Under the pieces are notes generated by a model. That model searched no databases. It had not been told where the DNA came from and worked only from the letters and a program-made list of their open reading frames with translations. DNA of 64,000 bases, taken from assembly GCA_038216655.1 (NCBI GenBank), contig JBBQPZ010000001.1, positions 392,722-456,721 on the forward strand. Reading direction: 5' to 3'. The position numbers were made by a program, and so were the translations under genes. Each line of letters opens with the position of its first letter. The stretch's first letter is position 1. Shown one piece after another: positions 26,096 to 34,874 of this stretch. The stretch is from JAFDWR01 sp038216655 (GTDB lineage: Bacteria > Armatimonadota > Fimbriimonadia > Fimbriimonadales > Fimbriimonadaceae).

Positions 26096-26435
26096 GTTGA
26101 CTTCCTGCCTTCCCAAAAACCATGAAAGTGTCTTTCCGACCGACGCCGCTCACCCGACCACGGATTTGTAGCCAAGTTTGGAAGCGGCGGACGGAGGAAT
26201 CTGACCGGAATCGCATATTGCTCGTCTCCCAAGCACAAACTCGGCAACCGAAACCGAGCCGCCCCGACCAGTTGACAAAAGCCCATCCCAAGCACGTAGA
26301 GGCATGACCACAAACAAACCACCACTACCAAGGAATTGCCGGATTACCAACGTGGGTAAGCAGGTTGAGTGAGTGAAACGGGAGAGCTCCCGACCTCCCG
26401 CTTCGAATCGTCAACCACGTCGATCCATTCACCGT
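26096..26435. repeat. Long composite repeat, copy C
   Basis: About 340 non-coding bases match, with gaps, the sequence at 57131-57510. Shared blocks in order are GTTGACTTCC, TTCCGACCGA, a GGAGGAATCTGACCG-like block, GTTGACAAAA, CCAACGTGGGTAAGCAG and CACGTCGAT. The middle part is related to the MITE-like family. The copy ends just before the stop of miaB and begins about 110 bases after the IS110 gene. Confidence 0.65.
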
Positions 26436-26439
26436 CGGC

Positions 26440-27810
26440 TCAGGCCAAGCGCCCCGACAATCCCCAAGGGTGGGCTTCCGTCGCCGTGACCTGCACCAAC
26501 GACCCGCGCAACGAAGCATCGCCCGGAAAGTGCATCATCCGGAACTCCCGGCTGTAGCCCTGAAGCAGTTCGGGACGCTTCGGCGAGGTGCCCTCGACCA
26601 GCACCTCAAAGGTCTGGCCGACCAGAGCCTCATTGATCCCCAACGTAATCGAGTTCTGCAGCGCGATCAGCCGCGCTAGGCGCTCCATCTTGACCGGCTG
26701 CGGCACCTGCTCCATCTCGGCCGCAGGTGTCCCCGGACGGATCGAGTAGTGGAACATATACGCGCCGTCGAAGCGAACCCGCTGAATCACGTCGAGCGTC
26801 GCGGAGAACTCATCCTCGGTCTCGCCCGGGAAGCCGACAATGATGTCCGTGGTGAGCCCGATGCCGGGGATCTTGGCGCGCAGCTCCTCGACGATCGCCG
26901 CATAGCTCTCAACCGAATAGAGCCGCTTCATCCGCTTGAGCAAATCGTCGTGACCTGCCTGAATCGGCATGTGGCAATGCTCCATCACCGAGGGACAGTC
27001 CCGAATCGTCTCGATCAGGTCGGTCTTGAAGTCGCGAGGGTAGGGCGAAGTGTATCGAATACGACGAAGGCCCACAATTTCGTTGAGCTTCCAGAGAAGC
27101 TGCCCAAACGGCACCTTCCCTTCCGGCATGTTCTTCCCGTAGGAGTTGACCGTCTGGCCCAACAAGGTGACTTCCCGCGTGCCGTGGGCAACGAGCTTCT
27201 CGACTTCCTCCACGATGTCGACGGTCGGACGGCTCCGCTCACGACCTCGCGTCGTGGGAACGATGCAGAAAGTGCAGAACTTGTCGCAGCCGTATTGGAT
27301 CGGGACGAACGCCTTCAGCTTCTCGCCGTGACGCACCTCGCGCCGAGGCATCTCCTCGACTACCGCACCCTGCCGAACCGGAAGATCGACTCGCTTCTGG
27401 AACCGCCTGTTCTGCAGCGCCTCCTCAACCAGGGCGGGAATCTGGGAAACTTGGCCGGTGCCAATTACGAAGTCCACATGCGGGGCGCGTTGACGAATCT
27501 CGTCCGCTCGTAGCTGCGCCATGCACCCGCAGACCCCAAGGATGATCTCGGGGCGCGACTTCTTGAGCGGGATCAGCTCTCCAAGCATCGAGAACGCCTT
27601 GTCCTCCGGCTTCTTTCGCACCGAACAAGTGTTCAGTAGGATGACCTGCGCGGAGTGGATCGAATCGGAGCGGGAGAAGCCGATGCTTTCGAGGTACAGA
27701 CCCATCTGCTCAGAGTCCTCCTCATTCATCTGGCAGCCCCAGGTCTGGACGAAGTAGGTACCGCGCTCAACCTTTGGCCGGGCGTTCATCAGTTGGAGCG
27801 TGGCGGCCAT
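26440..27810 (-). CDS. miaB: tRNA-2-methylthio-N6-isopentenyladenosine synthase
   Basis: MiaB methylthiolates i6A37 in tRNAs reading UNN codons. The 456-residue protein has the N-terminal UPF0004 domain with cluster cysteines in TWGCQMNEEDSE, LNTCSVRKKPEDK and GVCGCMAQ. The radical-SAM domain has YGCDKFCTFCIVPTTRGRE, and later VTLLGQTVNSYG. The C-terminal TRAM region lies around TLGINEALVGQTFEVLVEG. Length is normal. The start could be the first ATG or the in-frame ATG seven codons later. Confidence 0.96.
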   Translation of the reverse strand: MAATLQLMNARPKVERGTYFVQTWGCQMNEEDSEQMGLYLESIGFSRSDSIHSAQVILLNTCSVRKKPEDKAFSMLGELIPLKKSRPEIILGVCGCMAQLRADEIRQRAPHVDFVIGTGQVSQIPALVEEALQNRRFQKRVDLPVRQGAVVEEMPRREVRHGEKLKAFVPIQYGCDKFCTFCIVPTTRGRERSRPTVDIVEEVEKLVAHGTREVTLLGQTVNSYGKNMPEGKVPFGQLLWKLNEIVGLRRIRYTSPYPRDFKTDLIETIRDCPSVMEHCHMPIQAGHDDLLKRMKRLYSVESYAAIVEELRAKIPGIGLTTDIIVGFPGETEDEFSATLDVIQRVRFDGAYMFHYSIRPGTPAAEMEQVPQPVKMERLARLIALQNSITLGINEALVGQTFEVLVEGTSPKRPELLQGYSREFRMMHFPGDASLRGSLVQVTATEAHPWGLSGRLA

Positions 27811-27891
27811 GGGTTAAAGGGAGTTTACCTTTTGGAACCCATTGAACCTGCTGGGCGTTGCTGGAGGGGCAAGGACGTATACTCTCCCAAA

Positions 27892-29043
27892 ATGAACTCA
27901 AGGCTCTTTCCACGCCTCGCGCTCGTGCTCTCTTTCGCCGGAATCTTCGTGTCCGGCGTCCTCGCGATCGCCCACGTGATCGGGAAGGAAGTGCCATGCG
28001 GAATGAGCGGGGGCTGCCACACCGTAGCCGAGCACTGGAGTTCCAAGATGGTCATGGGCATCGACAATGCCTATCTCGGACTTGCCGCCTACGTGCTTGT
28101 CGCGATCCTCGCCGCACTCCGTCTCTTCGCCCCAACCGTCGGCGGCGGCAAGGTCCTGCTGCTGGCCTACATCGTCACCCTGGTCGGAACGATATTCAGC
28201 GGCTACCTGACCTACCTCGAAGCGTTCGTCATCAACGCTTACTGCATGTGGTGCCTGGCAAGCGCGGCCATTATTACGCTGCTGATGTTCGTCCACGCCG
28301 CCGAATTCCAGCGAAAGGCCACCAACGAGCCCGATACGACCCCCGCCGGACGGTTCGACTTCATCCTGATGGTCAGTTGCGTGCTCCTCTCCGTCCTCGT
28401 CACCGGAGGCACGGCATCCATTCTCGGGGCTCCGATGCAGCCCACGATTGCTCCGATCAGCAAGGAGAAGTACGATCAGTTTCCGCTTGTCCCGCCTGGG
28501 ACGAACGTCTTCGGCAAAGTTGACGCGCCGATCACGATCGTAGAGTTCGCCGATCTGCAGTGCCCAATGTGCCGCGCGGAGTTCCCCAAAGTCAAGGACC
28601 TCGTTAGCCGCAGTAACGGCAAGATGCGGCTCATCTTCCGCCACTTCCCTTTAGAGGGTCAAGAGCACAACATGGCGTATCCCGCTGCCGGACTGGCCGA
28701 GTTCGCCGGCACGAAGGGTAGGTTTTACGAGTTCATCGAGGCCTTCTACTCCGCCGACCCTGAGTCTCTCCATACTCCTGACGGCATTCTCAAGGTCGCC
28801 AAAGACGTAGGACTCGACCTGGACGAAGCGAAGAAGGCGATTCTGGACGAGAAGAGCAAAGCGTTTCAGCGCGTCTCCCAGGATGTCCAAGCCGCCGCCG
28901 CGTATGGCCTCAAGTACACGCCAACCTTTTTCATCTACACCAAGGAAAATGAAGCGAAGCCCGATGTGGCAATGGCGAAGGACCTTGAGGAATACCTCGG
29001 GACCGGACGCTACAAGAAGGTCTTGGGTAATGACGCCCCGTAA
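27892..29043 (+). CDS. VKOR-DsbA fusion, disulfide-forming enzyme
   Basis: The 383-residue protein joins a vitamin K epoxide reductase-like quinone-linked membrane domain to a thioredoxin-fold oxidoreductase. The VKOR part (1-175) has four or five membrane helices, loop cysteines Cys36 and Cys42, and the CxxC pair Cys118/Cys121 in AYCMWC. The DsbA-like part (from about 205) has Cys224/Cys227 in LQCPMC and the cis-Pro motif KYTPTFFI. It would oxidise thiols outside the cytoplasm and pass electrons to quinone, replacing DsbA/DsbB. The TATACT box eight bases before the ATG supports the chosen start. It overlaps mnmA by 14 bases. Confidence 0.92.
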   Translation: MNSRLFPRLALVLSFAGIFVSGVLAIAHVIGKEVPCGMSGGCHTVAEHWSSKMVMGIDNAYLGLAAYVLVAILAALRLFAPTVGGGKVLLLAYIVTLVGTIFSGYLTYLEAFVINAYCMWCLASAAIITLLMFVHAAEFQRKATNEPDTTPAGRFDFILMVSCVLLSVLVTGGTASILGAPMQPTIAPISKEKYDQFPLVPPGTNVFGKVDAPITIVEFADLQCPMCRAEFPKVKDLVSRSNGKMRLIFRHFPLEGQEHNMAYPAAGLAEFAGTKGRFYEFIEAFYSADPESLHTPDGILKVAKDVGLDLDEAKKAILDEKSKAFQRVSQDVQAAAAYGLKYTPTFFIYTKENEAKPDVAMAKDLEEYLGTGRYKKVLGNDAP

Positions 29044-30148
29044 GCGTCGGACCGTGCTCGTCGCCATGTCCGGCGGCGTCGATTCCTCCGTCGCGGCCGC
29101 CCTAATGGTCAGTCGCGGCTACGACGTCATCGGCCTCACGATGCAGATCTGGCAGGAGAGCCAGACCGATCCCCGGCACGCCGGCTGCTGCTCGCTCGGC
29201 GCGGTTGAGGACGCCCGGCGGGTAGCCAAGAAGCTGGGAATTCCCCACTACGTGATGAACTTCAAAGAGGAATTCCGCCAAGCCGTCATCGACAACTTCG
29301 TCGACGAGTACGTCGCGGGCCGAACCCCAAACCCGTGCGTCCAGTGCAACCGCCACGTCAAGTTCGAGATCCTGATGCAGAAGATGCGCGAGCTCGGCTG
29401 CGATAGGCTGGTCACCGGCCACTACGCCCGCATCCGCAAGCAGGACGGCCATTACCGCCTGATGCGCGCCCGAGGCTCGGAAAAGGACCAGAGCTACGTG
29501 CTCTACATGCTCGGCCAGGACCAGCTTGCCTCGACCTCGTTCCCAATGGGTGAACTGAAGTCCAAGGATGAGGGACGCGCCCTTGCCCGCGAACTCGGTC
29601 TTGGCGTGGCAGACAAGCCGGACAGCCAGGAGATCTGCTTCGTCAGCGAAGCTGGCGGATACCAGGAGTTCCTCAAGAAGATGCGCCCGGACGCGGTCGC
29701 GCCCGGCGAGGTCGTGGATACGGACGGCAACACGATGGGCGAACACGACGGCGTTGCCGGGTTCACCGTTGGTCAGCGCCGCGGGGTCGGCGTCGCCTCG
29801 CGCAGCGGACGCCCGCTGTACGTGCTTGAGCTGAAGCCGAAGGAGCGTCAAGTCGTCGTGGGGGAGGTCGAAGATCTTCTCACCCGCTTCGTGCCGCTTG
29901 AAGAAATGCACTGGGCGGTGCCCGTCGTGCCGACCGCATCAGTCCGGGTGCAGGCAAAGATTCGCTACAACATGGACATCCAACCCGCCACCCTGGTCCC
30001 CGGCGACGATCCCCACCTGATCTTCGACAAGCCCGTCAAAGCGGTCACCCCCGGCCAGATCGCTGTAGCCTACCGCGGCCAGTCGGTGTTCGCGGGCGGG
30101 ACGATCTCGGTCAAGTCCTCCCGTGAGGCACTTCCGCCTCGGACCTAG
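29030..30148 (+). CDS. mnmA: tRNA-specific 2-thiouridylase
   Basis: MnmA thiolates U34 of tRNA-Lys, -Glu and -Gln using ATP and a persulfide. The 372-residue protein has the PP-loop VAMSGGVDSSVAA, the two catalytic cysteines Cys103 (TPNPCVQCN) and Cys203 (SQEICFVSE), and the motifs GHYARI and GQRRGVGVA. Its ATG lies inside the last codons of the VKOR-DsbA gene (14-base overlap), so the two should be co-translated. With miaB just upstream on the other strand, two tRNA-modifying enzymes flank the disulfide enzyme. Confidence 0.96.
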   Translation: MTPRKRRTVLVAMSGGVDSSVAAALMVSRGYDVIGLTMQIWQESQTDPRHAGCCSLGAVEDARRVAKKLGIPHYVMNFKEEFRQAVIDNFVDEYVAGRTPNPCVQCNRHVKFEILMQKMRELGCDRLVTGHYARIRKQDGHYRLMRARGSEKDQSYVLYMLGQDQLASTSFPMGELKSKDEGRALARELGLGVADKPDSQEICFVSEAGGYQEFLKKMRPDAVAPGEVVDTDGNTMGEHDGVAGFTVGQRRGVGVASRSGRPLYVLELKPKERQVVVGEVEDLLTRFVPLEEMHWAVPVVPTASVRVQAKIRYNMDIQPATLVPGDDPHLIFDKPVKAVTPGQIAVAYRGQSVFAGGTISVKSSREALPPRT

Positions 30149-30157
30149 TCTGCCCGA

Positions 30158-30204
30158 ACACCAAACACCAAACACCTTCTGCCCAACTCCAACTCCGTAA
30201 CTAA
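30158..30204. repeat. Heptamer repeat AACACCA and relatives
   Basis: Three AACACCA/AACACCT units are followed by AACTCC-type units in the spacer between mnmA and the aminotransferase gene. The unit is related to the heptamers at 14300. Confidence 0.6.
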
Positions 30205-30249
30205 CTCCTGGTCCCATTCCTGATAGCCGGCACCCGGTATCCTCGCGCA

Positions 30250-31506
30250 ATGGACGCTGAAGCCCTGTACGCGGACGTAGTCGGGAAATACACCGACCAT
30301 ATCAACCCCTATCTCTCCAAGCTGATGGCATTTGCCGGATTCGGCGTCGAGATGCGTGGCGAGGGATGCTACATCTACGATCAGGAGGGGCGTCAGTACC
30401 TGGACTGCCTCGGCAGCTACGGCTGCTTCAGCCTCGGCCATCGCCATCCCAAGGTCGTCGAGGCGGTCAAGCACCAGCTCGACAACATGGCCCTGAGCGG
30501 CAAGGCGTTCTTCTCCAAACCCGCCGCCGACCTCGCCTCGGACCTGGCCGACATCGCCCCCAAGGGGCTTGAGTTCACGTTCTTCTGCAACTCCGGCGCT
30601 GAGGCGGTCGAAGCCGCCCTCAAGTTCGCCAAGGGCTCAACAGGCAAGTCCAAAATCGTAAGCACCAACGGCAGTTTCCACGGCAAGACCTTGGGCGCAC
30701 TCTCGGTCACCGGCAAAGAGAAATACCGTAAGCCATTTGAGCCACTCATGCCCGGTGCGGTGTTCGTTCCCTTCGGCGATTCCAAAGCCGCAGCCACGAA
30801 GATCGACTCCGACACCGCCGCGATGATCATCGAACCGATTCAGGGAGAGGGAGGAATCATCATCCCCCCTGACGGGTACCTCCGCGATCTACGCGCGGCT
30901 TGCGACAAATCCGGCGCGCTCCTCATCGCCGACGAGGTCCAGACCCTGCTCGGTCGAACCGGATACTGGTTCGGCTCGAACCACGACGACGTCAGCCCGG
31001 ACCTGATGACCCTCGCCAAGGCCTTGGGCGGCGGTGTGATGCCCATCGGCGCCCTCATGGGCACCCGCAAGGTCTGGGACGCGATCTACAGCCAAAACCC
31101 GCTCTCCCACACCAGCACCTTCGGCGGCAACCCGCTCGCCTGCTCGGCGGGCGTCGCGACCCTAGCCGCCATCCGAGAGGAGGGCCTCATCGACCGATCG
31201 CGGGTGCAGGGCGAGAAGCTCCTCAACGGCCTCAAGCAAGTTGGCGCGCTGCACCAAGACCTCCTCACCGAAGTCCGCGGCCGCGGCCTGATGATCGGCG
31301 TCGAGTTCTCGATGGACGAAGTGGGTGAACTGGTAGTCGCTCAGATGCTCAAGCGCGGACTGTGCGTGGCCTACACGCTCAACAATCCCCGCGTGCTCCG
31401 CTTCGAGCCCCCTCTGACGATCTCCGATGCGCAAATCCAATTTGCCGTCGAGACCTTCGGTGCTGCGATGGCGGAGACGAGCGAACTACTCGCGATGCTG
31501 GTTTAG
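30250..31506 (+). CDS. Class III PLP-dependent aminotransferase
   Basis: The 418-residue enzyme belongs to the ornithine/acetylornithine/putrescine aminotransferase group. It has LGSYGCFSLGHRHPKVV, the phosphate-binding CNSGAEAVEAALKFA, Asp228 in LLIADEVQTLLGRTG and the Schiff-base Lys257 in TLAKALGGGVMPIGA, followed by STFGGNPLACSA. Putrescine or 4-aminobutyrate-type specificity is possible, but the substrate cannot be fixed from sequence. A TATCCT box lies six bases before the ATG, indicating a leaderless transcript. The next gene starts immediately after the stop. Confidence 0.9.
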   Translation: MDAEALYADVVGKYTDHINPYLSKLMAFAGFGVEMRGEGCYIYDQEGRQYLDCLGSYGCFSLGHRHPKVVEAVKHQLDNMALSGKAFFSKPAADLASDLADIAPKGLEFTFFCNSGAEAVEAALKFAKGSTGKSKIVSTNGSFHGKTLGALSVTGKEKYRKPFEPLMPGAVFVPFGDSKAAATKIDSDTAAMIIEPIQGEGGIIIPPDGYLRDLRAACDKSGALLIADEVQTLLGRTGYWFGSNHDDVSPDLMTLAKALGGGVMPIGALMGTRKVWDAIYSQNPLSHTSTFGGNPLACSAGVATLAAIREEGLIDRSRVQGEKLLNGLKQVGALHQDLLTEVRGRGLMIGVEFSMDEVGELVVAQMLKRGLCVAYTLNNPRVLRFEPPLTISDAQIQFAVETFGAAMAETSELLAMLV

Positions 31507-32467
31507 ATGAAGATCGTCGTACTTGACGGCTACGCCCTCAACCCAGGCGACCTCGCCTGGGACGATCTGCGCGCGCTCGGTGACGTAGAGGTCCATGACC
31601 GTACCGCGGCGGAGCAGGTTCTCGACCGGATCAGTGACGCAGGGGCGATCCTGACCAACAAGACCCCCCTCGACGTCCACACGATCTTCCGAGTTCAATC
31701 CACCCTCAAATACATCGGGGTCCTCGCCACCGGCGTGAACGTAGTTGACCTCAACGCGGCGAGAGAGTGCGGCATCCCGGTGACCAACATCCCCGCCTAC
31801 GGTGCCGACTCCGTCGCGCAGCACACCATTGCCCTGTTACTCGAACTGACCAACGCCGTCGGGCGCCACTCCGCGGGCCGTGAGGAACGGCGATTGGGCA
31901 GCGAGCCGGGACTGGATGTTCACCCGTGCCCCGTTAATCGAACTGTCCGGACTTCGACTCGGCATCATCGGTTACGGTGCGATCGGTCGCCGAGTTGGCG
32001 AGATTGGCGCCGCTTTTGGCATGGAGATCCTTGTCGGCGAGTCTCTGAATGGAACGGCGTTGGACGGTCGCATGCCCCTCGACGAGCTCTTCGCCACCTC
32101 CGACGTCGTCACCCTCCACTGCCCGCTCACCGAAGCCACTAAGGGTCTTATCAACGCGAGGCGGCTTGGACTCATGAAGCCCAGCGCAATCCTCCTCAAC
32201 ACCGCCCGAGGCGGCCTAATCGTGGAGAAGGACCTCGCCCAAGCCCTCGAACGCGGCACGATCGCCGCCGCCGGGCTCGACGTCCTCTCGATCGAGCCAC
32301 CCACGAGCGAGAATCCTCTCTCACGGGCCCGCAATTGCACGGTCACCCCTCACATCGCCTGGGCGACCCATGCGGCGCGTCAAAGGCTTATGCGCGAGGC
32401 AGTGGCCAACCTGGCCGCCTTCACAAAAGGCGAATCTCGGAACGTTATCAACGGCGTCACGCTCTAA
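31507..32467 (+). pseudogene. D-2-hydroxyacid dehydrogenase with a +1 frameshift
   Basis: The first frame (31507 to about 31877) gives the N-terminal catalytic half (ILTNKTPLD, GVLATGVNVVDL, VTNIPAYGADSVAQHTIALL). The second frame continues with NGDWAASRDWMF, the NAD site LGIIGYGAIGRRVG, LLNTARGGLIVE, and the His in VTPHIAWAT. The switch is at the GGG run 31875-31877. Removing one G restores one frame of 319 residues, the normal family length, and joins the halves exactly where homologues are continuous. It may be a real inactivation or a base-call error. The relatives are hydroxypyruvate/glycerate dehydrogenases. Confidence 0.85.
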
Positions 32468-32511
32468 CTACCAGGTCCGACGCATTGGCGGGCTGGGAGA
32501 GTTGAACGAAT

Positions 32512-32850
32512 ATGAATACGCCAAACGCCATGTACTATGCCCTCGCCGCCGTAGTCGTCGCGGGTGCGATCCTGTTCGGTCTGGGGCTCCTCTTCGTCCG
32601 TGCGTCGCGAATCGAACGCAACGTCTTGGTAGGCGGCTGTACCCTTGCGACTTCCCTCCTCGCCGCACTGATCCTCGGGAGTCAGAGCGCCGATACTGGG
32701 CAGTTCACGCTTGGTCAGGCCCTGTCGATCGGATGCCTCAGCGTCCTCGGTTTTGGGATCGGTTGGCTGTACGATCGCCTCGCCGGGCCCAAAGCAATGT
32801 CGAGCACGGATGACCTCGAGGCAACTCTTGGCGCGGAACTCGCCGATTAA
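32512..32850 (+). CDS. Small membrane protein of unknown function
   Basis: The 112-residue protein has about three hydrophobic segments: ALAAVVVAGAILFGLGLLF, LVGGCTLATSLLAALIL and ALSIGCLSVLGFGIGWLY. A short acidic cytoplasmic-like tail (STDDLEATLGAELAD) follows. No family is recognised. It is followed after about 38 bases by another small gene. Confidence 0.6.
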   Translation: MNTPNAMYYALAAVVVAGAILFGLGLLFVRASRIERNVLVGGCTLATSLLAALILGSQSADTGQFTLGQALSIGCLSVLGFGIGWLYDRLAGPKAMSSTDDLEATLGAELAD

Positions 32851-32888
32851 CGGAGACGAGCCCGCCCCGAAACGCCTACACTATGAAC

Positions 32889-33122
32889 ATGGCAAACGGA
32901 CCCGTCCTCTTCAAACCCCCTTATGCGCTTCGTTTCGTATCCAATAAAGGGACGGAGGTGCATACCTGCGAGGGGATGGCGCTACCGGAGAAGGGGATGC
33001 TCTTCGTGATCGGCACGAACGAATACAAGGTTGAGGACCTGCGCATCAGCCTGGAGTCCGGCGACATCTACGTGACCGTGACCGAGAAGAGCCTCCCCTA
33101 CGTCCCGCCGCGTCCGCGCTGA
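32889..33122 (+). CDS. Small soluble protein of unknown function
   Basis: The 77-residue product is mainly beta-strand in character (PYALRFVSNKGTEVHTC, KGMLFVIGTNEYKVEDL, GDIYVTVTEKS). The ATG at 32889 is six bases after a TACACT box; the in-frame ATG at 32883 abuts this box directly and is less likely if the message is leaderless. No family was recognised. Confidence 0.5.
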   Translation: MANGPVLFKPPYALRFVSNKGTEVHTCEGMALPEKGMLFVIGTNEYKVEDLRISLESGDIYVTVTEKSLPYVPPRPR

Positions 33123-33129
33123 GAGTTTT

Positions 33130-33147
33130 GTGGCAGTGGCAGTGGCA
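33130..33147. repeat. GTGGCA hexamer repeat with inverted partner
   Basis: Three GTGGCA units lie just after the small gene. A complementary CCACTGCCAC lies at 33216-33225, near the end of the convergent barrel gene, so the spacer could fold back on itself as a terminator. Confidence 0.5.
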
Positions 33148-33232
33148 GGGCCGACAATCCGGACTGAACGTTCCGAGGACAGAGCCGCCCGGCTAGTGGA
33201 GCCAGAAACTAATACCACTGCCACTAAGAATC

Positions 33233-34831
33233 CTACATCTTCCCCGGCCGGACTCGCAGAAACACCCCAAAAGTGAACGGGCTCTTCCCGTAGAACGGCT
33301 CAAGGCTCGACGGGAACGAATAGACCCCCGCGTAGGCACCCAACCCAAAGTCGAATCCGCCACAGGATTTCAACTCTCTCACTCCGCCGAACAACAGCTT
33401 GTTGACCTTATAGTTGCCCGCGGGCACGCCCACCAGCTCGTTCTTGTCCACCCGCTCAAAGCGTGCGAAGAACGACTGGGGCCCCCGCATATAAGTGCCT
33501 TCAAGCAGGAACGCATCCGAGTTAGCGCCAGCAACGATGTTCCGGCCAAAAGCGCCAGTGAACGCCAGGTTGTCCTTCCCAACCGGCAAATTCCAGATCG
33601 CCGCCGCGGTAATGCGGTGCTGATCCACGCCCGGCTCGGAGCTCTCGGGAGAGCGAAGGTAGCCGTAAGAAGTGTTGAACGACAGATTCTTCGTAGGGTT
33701 GAACGTCACTCGCCCTGATGCCGAGTTGAGCTGAACCAAATCTGGCGAATAGCGGTTCTCATCCGGCTCGTGTCCGTTGAAGACCGACCCCTCGATCTGC
33801 CACTTGTCCGTGTTCAACCCTGCCGTGACCACGCCGTAAGAGATATGCGTGCTGTCGAACCAGTGGTGCGAGATCGGCGCCTCCGGAACGTCCATCCCGC
33901 TCGGACGGTGCATAAAGGTCGGTCCGCCCAGCGCGGGCTCGCCGGCAGGACCGCCGTACAAGAAAGCACTCAGGCCTAGACCGACCGGGTGAGCGTAAGA
34001 GACGGTCACCTCGTCGATCAAGTCATGCGGATGCTGGTAATCGGTGAGCTTGTTGCCATAAGCAGTCTCGCCGGTCTGGAAGAGATCCGGGTAGCCGTAC
34101 TCGCCGTTGAAGATCGCATCGAGCGAGATCATCGCATTGAAGCCGAGGATGCCCCCGCCCGTCTCGCGTCGCACCATGAGCATCGGCATCGAGTTCGAGT
34201 AGAAACGTGAGTTTCCGCGCGGCCCGCTGGTCTGGGTCGTATTCAGAGAGAACGCGCCCATCAGATTCATTTCATAACGGCCTTGCTTGGGGAGAGCTTT
34301 CATGAACATCGGGGAGGAATCGGGCAACCAGCTCGTTCCAGAACCTTCGCGCTGCATTCCCCAATCGCCAAGGCGGCCATTCATCGAGCCCATTGGCATC
34401 TCCATCCCGCCCATTTCACCGACCGCTTGCGTCTTGAAGTCGAAGCTCTTGGTGGCGGTCTTTTGGCCACCCGCTTCCACCTTGGCGGTCACTCGCCAAG
34501 GTCCCGCCATGCTGAACAGCACCGACGCGGTGTACGACCCGTCCGCCTTATCCGTCACCTTGGGATGGGTCGTGCCCATGTCCATGTTAGTCATGGCGAC
34601 CGATAGAGCCACCTTTGCTCCCGAAAGCGGCTTCCCGACCCCATCCATAACGGTCAGTACAAACGCGTTCTCGCCGACTTTGGGAGCCTCCGCCAGCTTT
34701 CCGGAGAGTTTGAGTTCGCTGGCCATTGACTCGGAGGTAGCCAGGGACAACCCTTCGGCGAGGCTCTCGCTCGCCGATCCGAGACATGTTGAGGTCAGGA
34801 GGGCAAGGCAAGCCCAAGTCGTTGATTTCAT
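33233..34831 (-). CDS. YtkA-like domain plus beta-barrel outer membrane protein
   Basis: The 532-residue protein has a signal peptide (TTWACLALLTSTCLGSASES). Residues about 35-135 look like a YtkA/FixH-type immunoglobulin-like domain: NAFVLTVMDGVGKPLSGAKV, TNMDMGTTHPKVTDKADGSYTA and AGPWRVTAKVEAGGQ. A Met/Gly-rich linker (MGGMEMPMGSMNG) follows. The rest is a long series of amphipathic strands ending in GVFLRV, as expected of an outer-membrane barrel. Similar fusions are often linked to metal efflux, and the Met-rich linker would suit copper, but that is inference. GGGGAG lies close before the ATG. Confidence 0.75.
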   Translation of the reverse strand: MKSTTWACLALLTSTCLGSASESLAEGLSLATSESMASELKLSGKLAEAPKVGENAFVLTVMDGVGKPLSGAKVALSVAMTNMDMGTTHPKVTDKADGSYTASVLFSMAGPWRVTAKVEAGGQKTATKSFDFKTQAVGEMGGMEMPMGSMNGRLGDWGMQREGSGTSWLPDSSPMFMKALPKQGRYEMNLMGAFSLNTTQTSGPRGNSRFYSNSMPMLMVRRETGGGILGFNAMISLDAIFNGEYGYPDLFQTGETAYGNKLTDYQHPHDLIDEVTVSYAHPVGLGLSAFLYGGPAGEPALGGPTFMHRPSGMDVPEAPISHHWFDSTHISYGVVTAGLNTDKWQIEGSVFNGHEPDENRYSPDLVQLNSASGRVTFNPTKNLSFNTSYGYLRSPESSEPGVDQHRITAAAIWNLPVGKDNLAFTGAFGRNIVAGANSDAFLLEGTYMRGPQSFFARFERVDKNELVGVPAGNYKVNKLLFGGVRELKSCGGFDFGLGAYAGVYSFPSSLEPFYGKSPFTFGVFLRVRPGKM

Positions 34832-34874
34832 TGATTTCTCCCCGGGAGATCGCCCGTCGCCCAGATAGAAGGAG

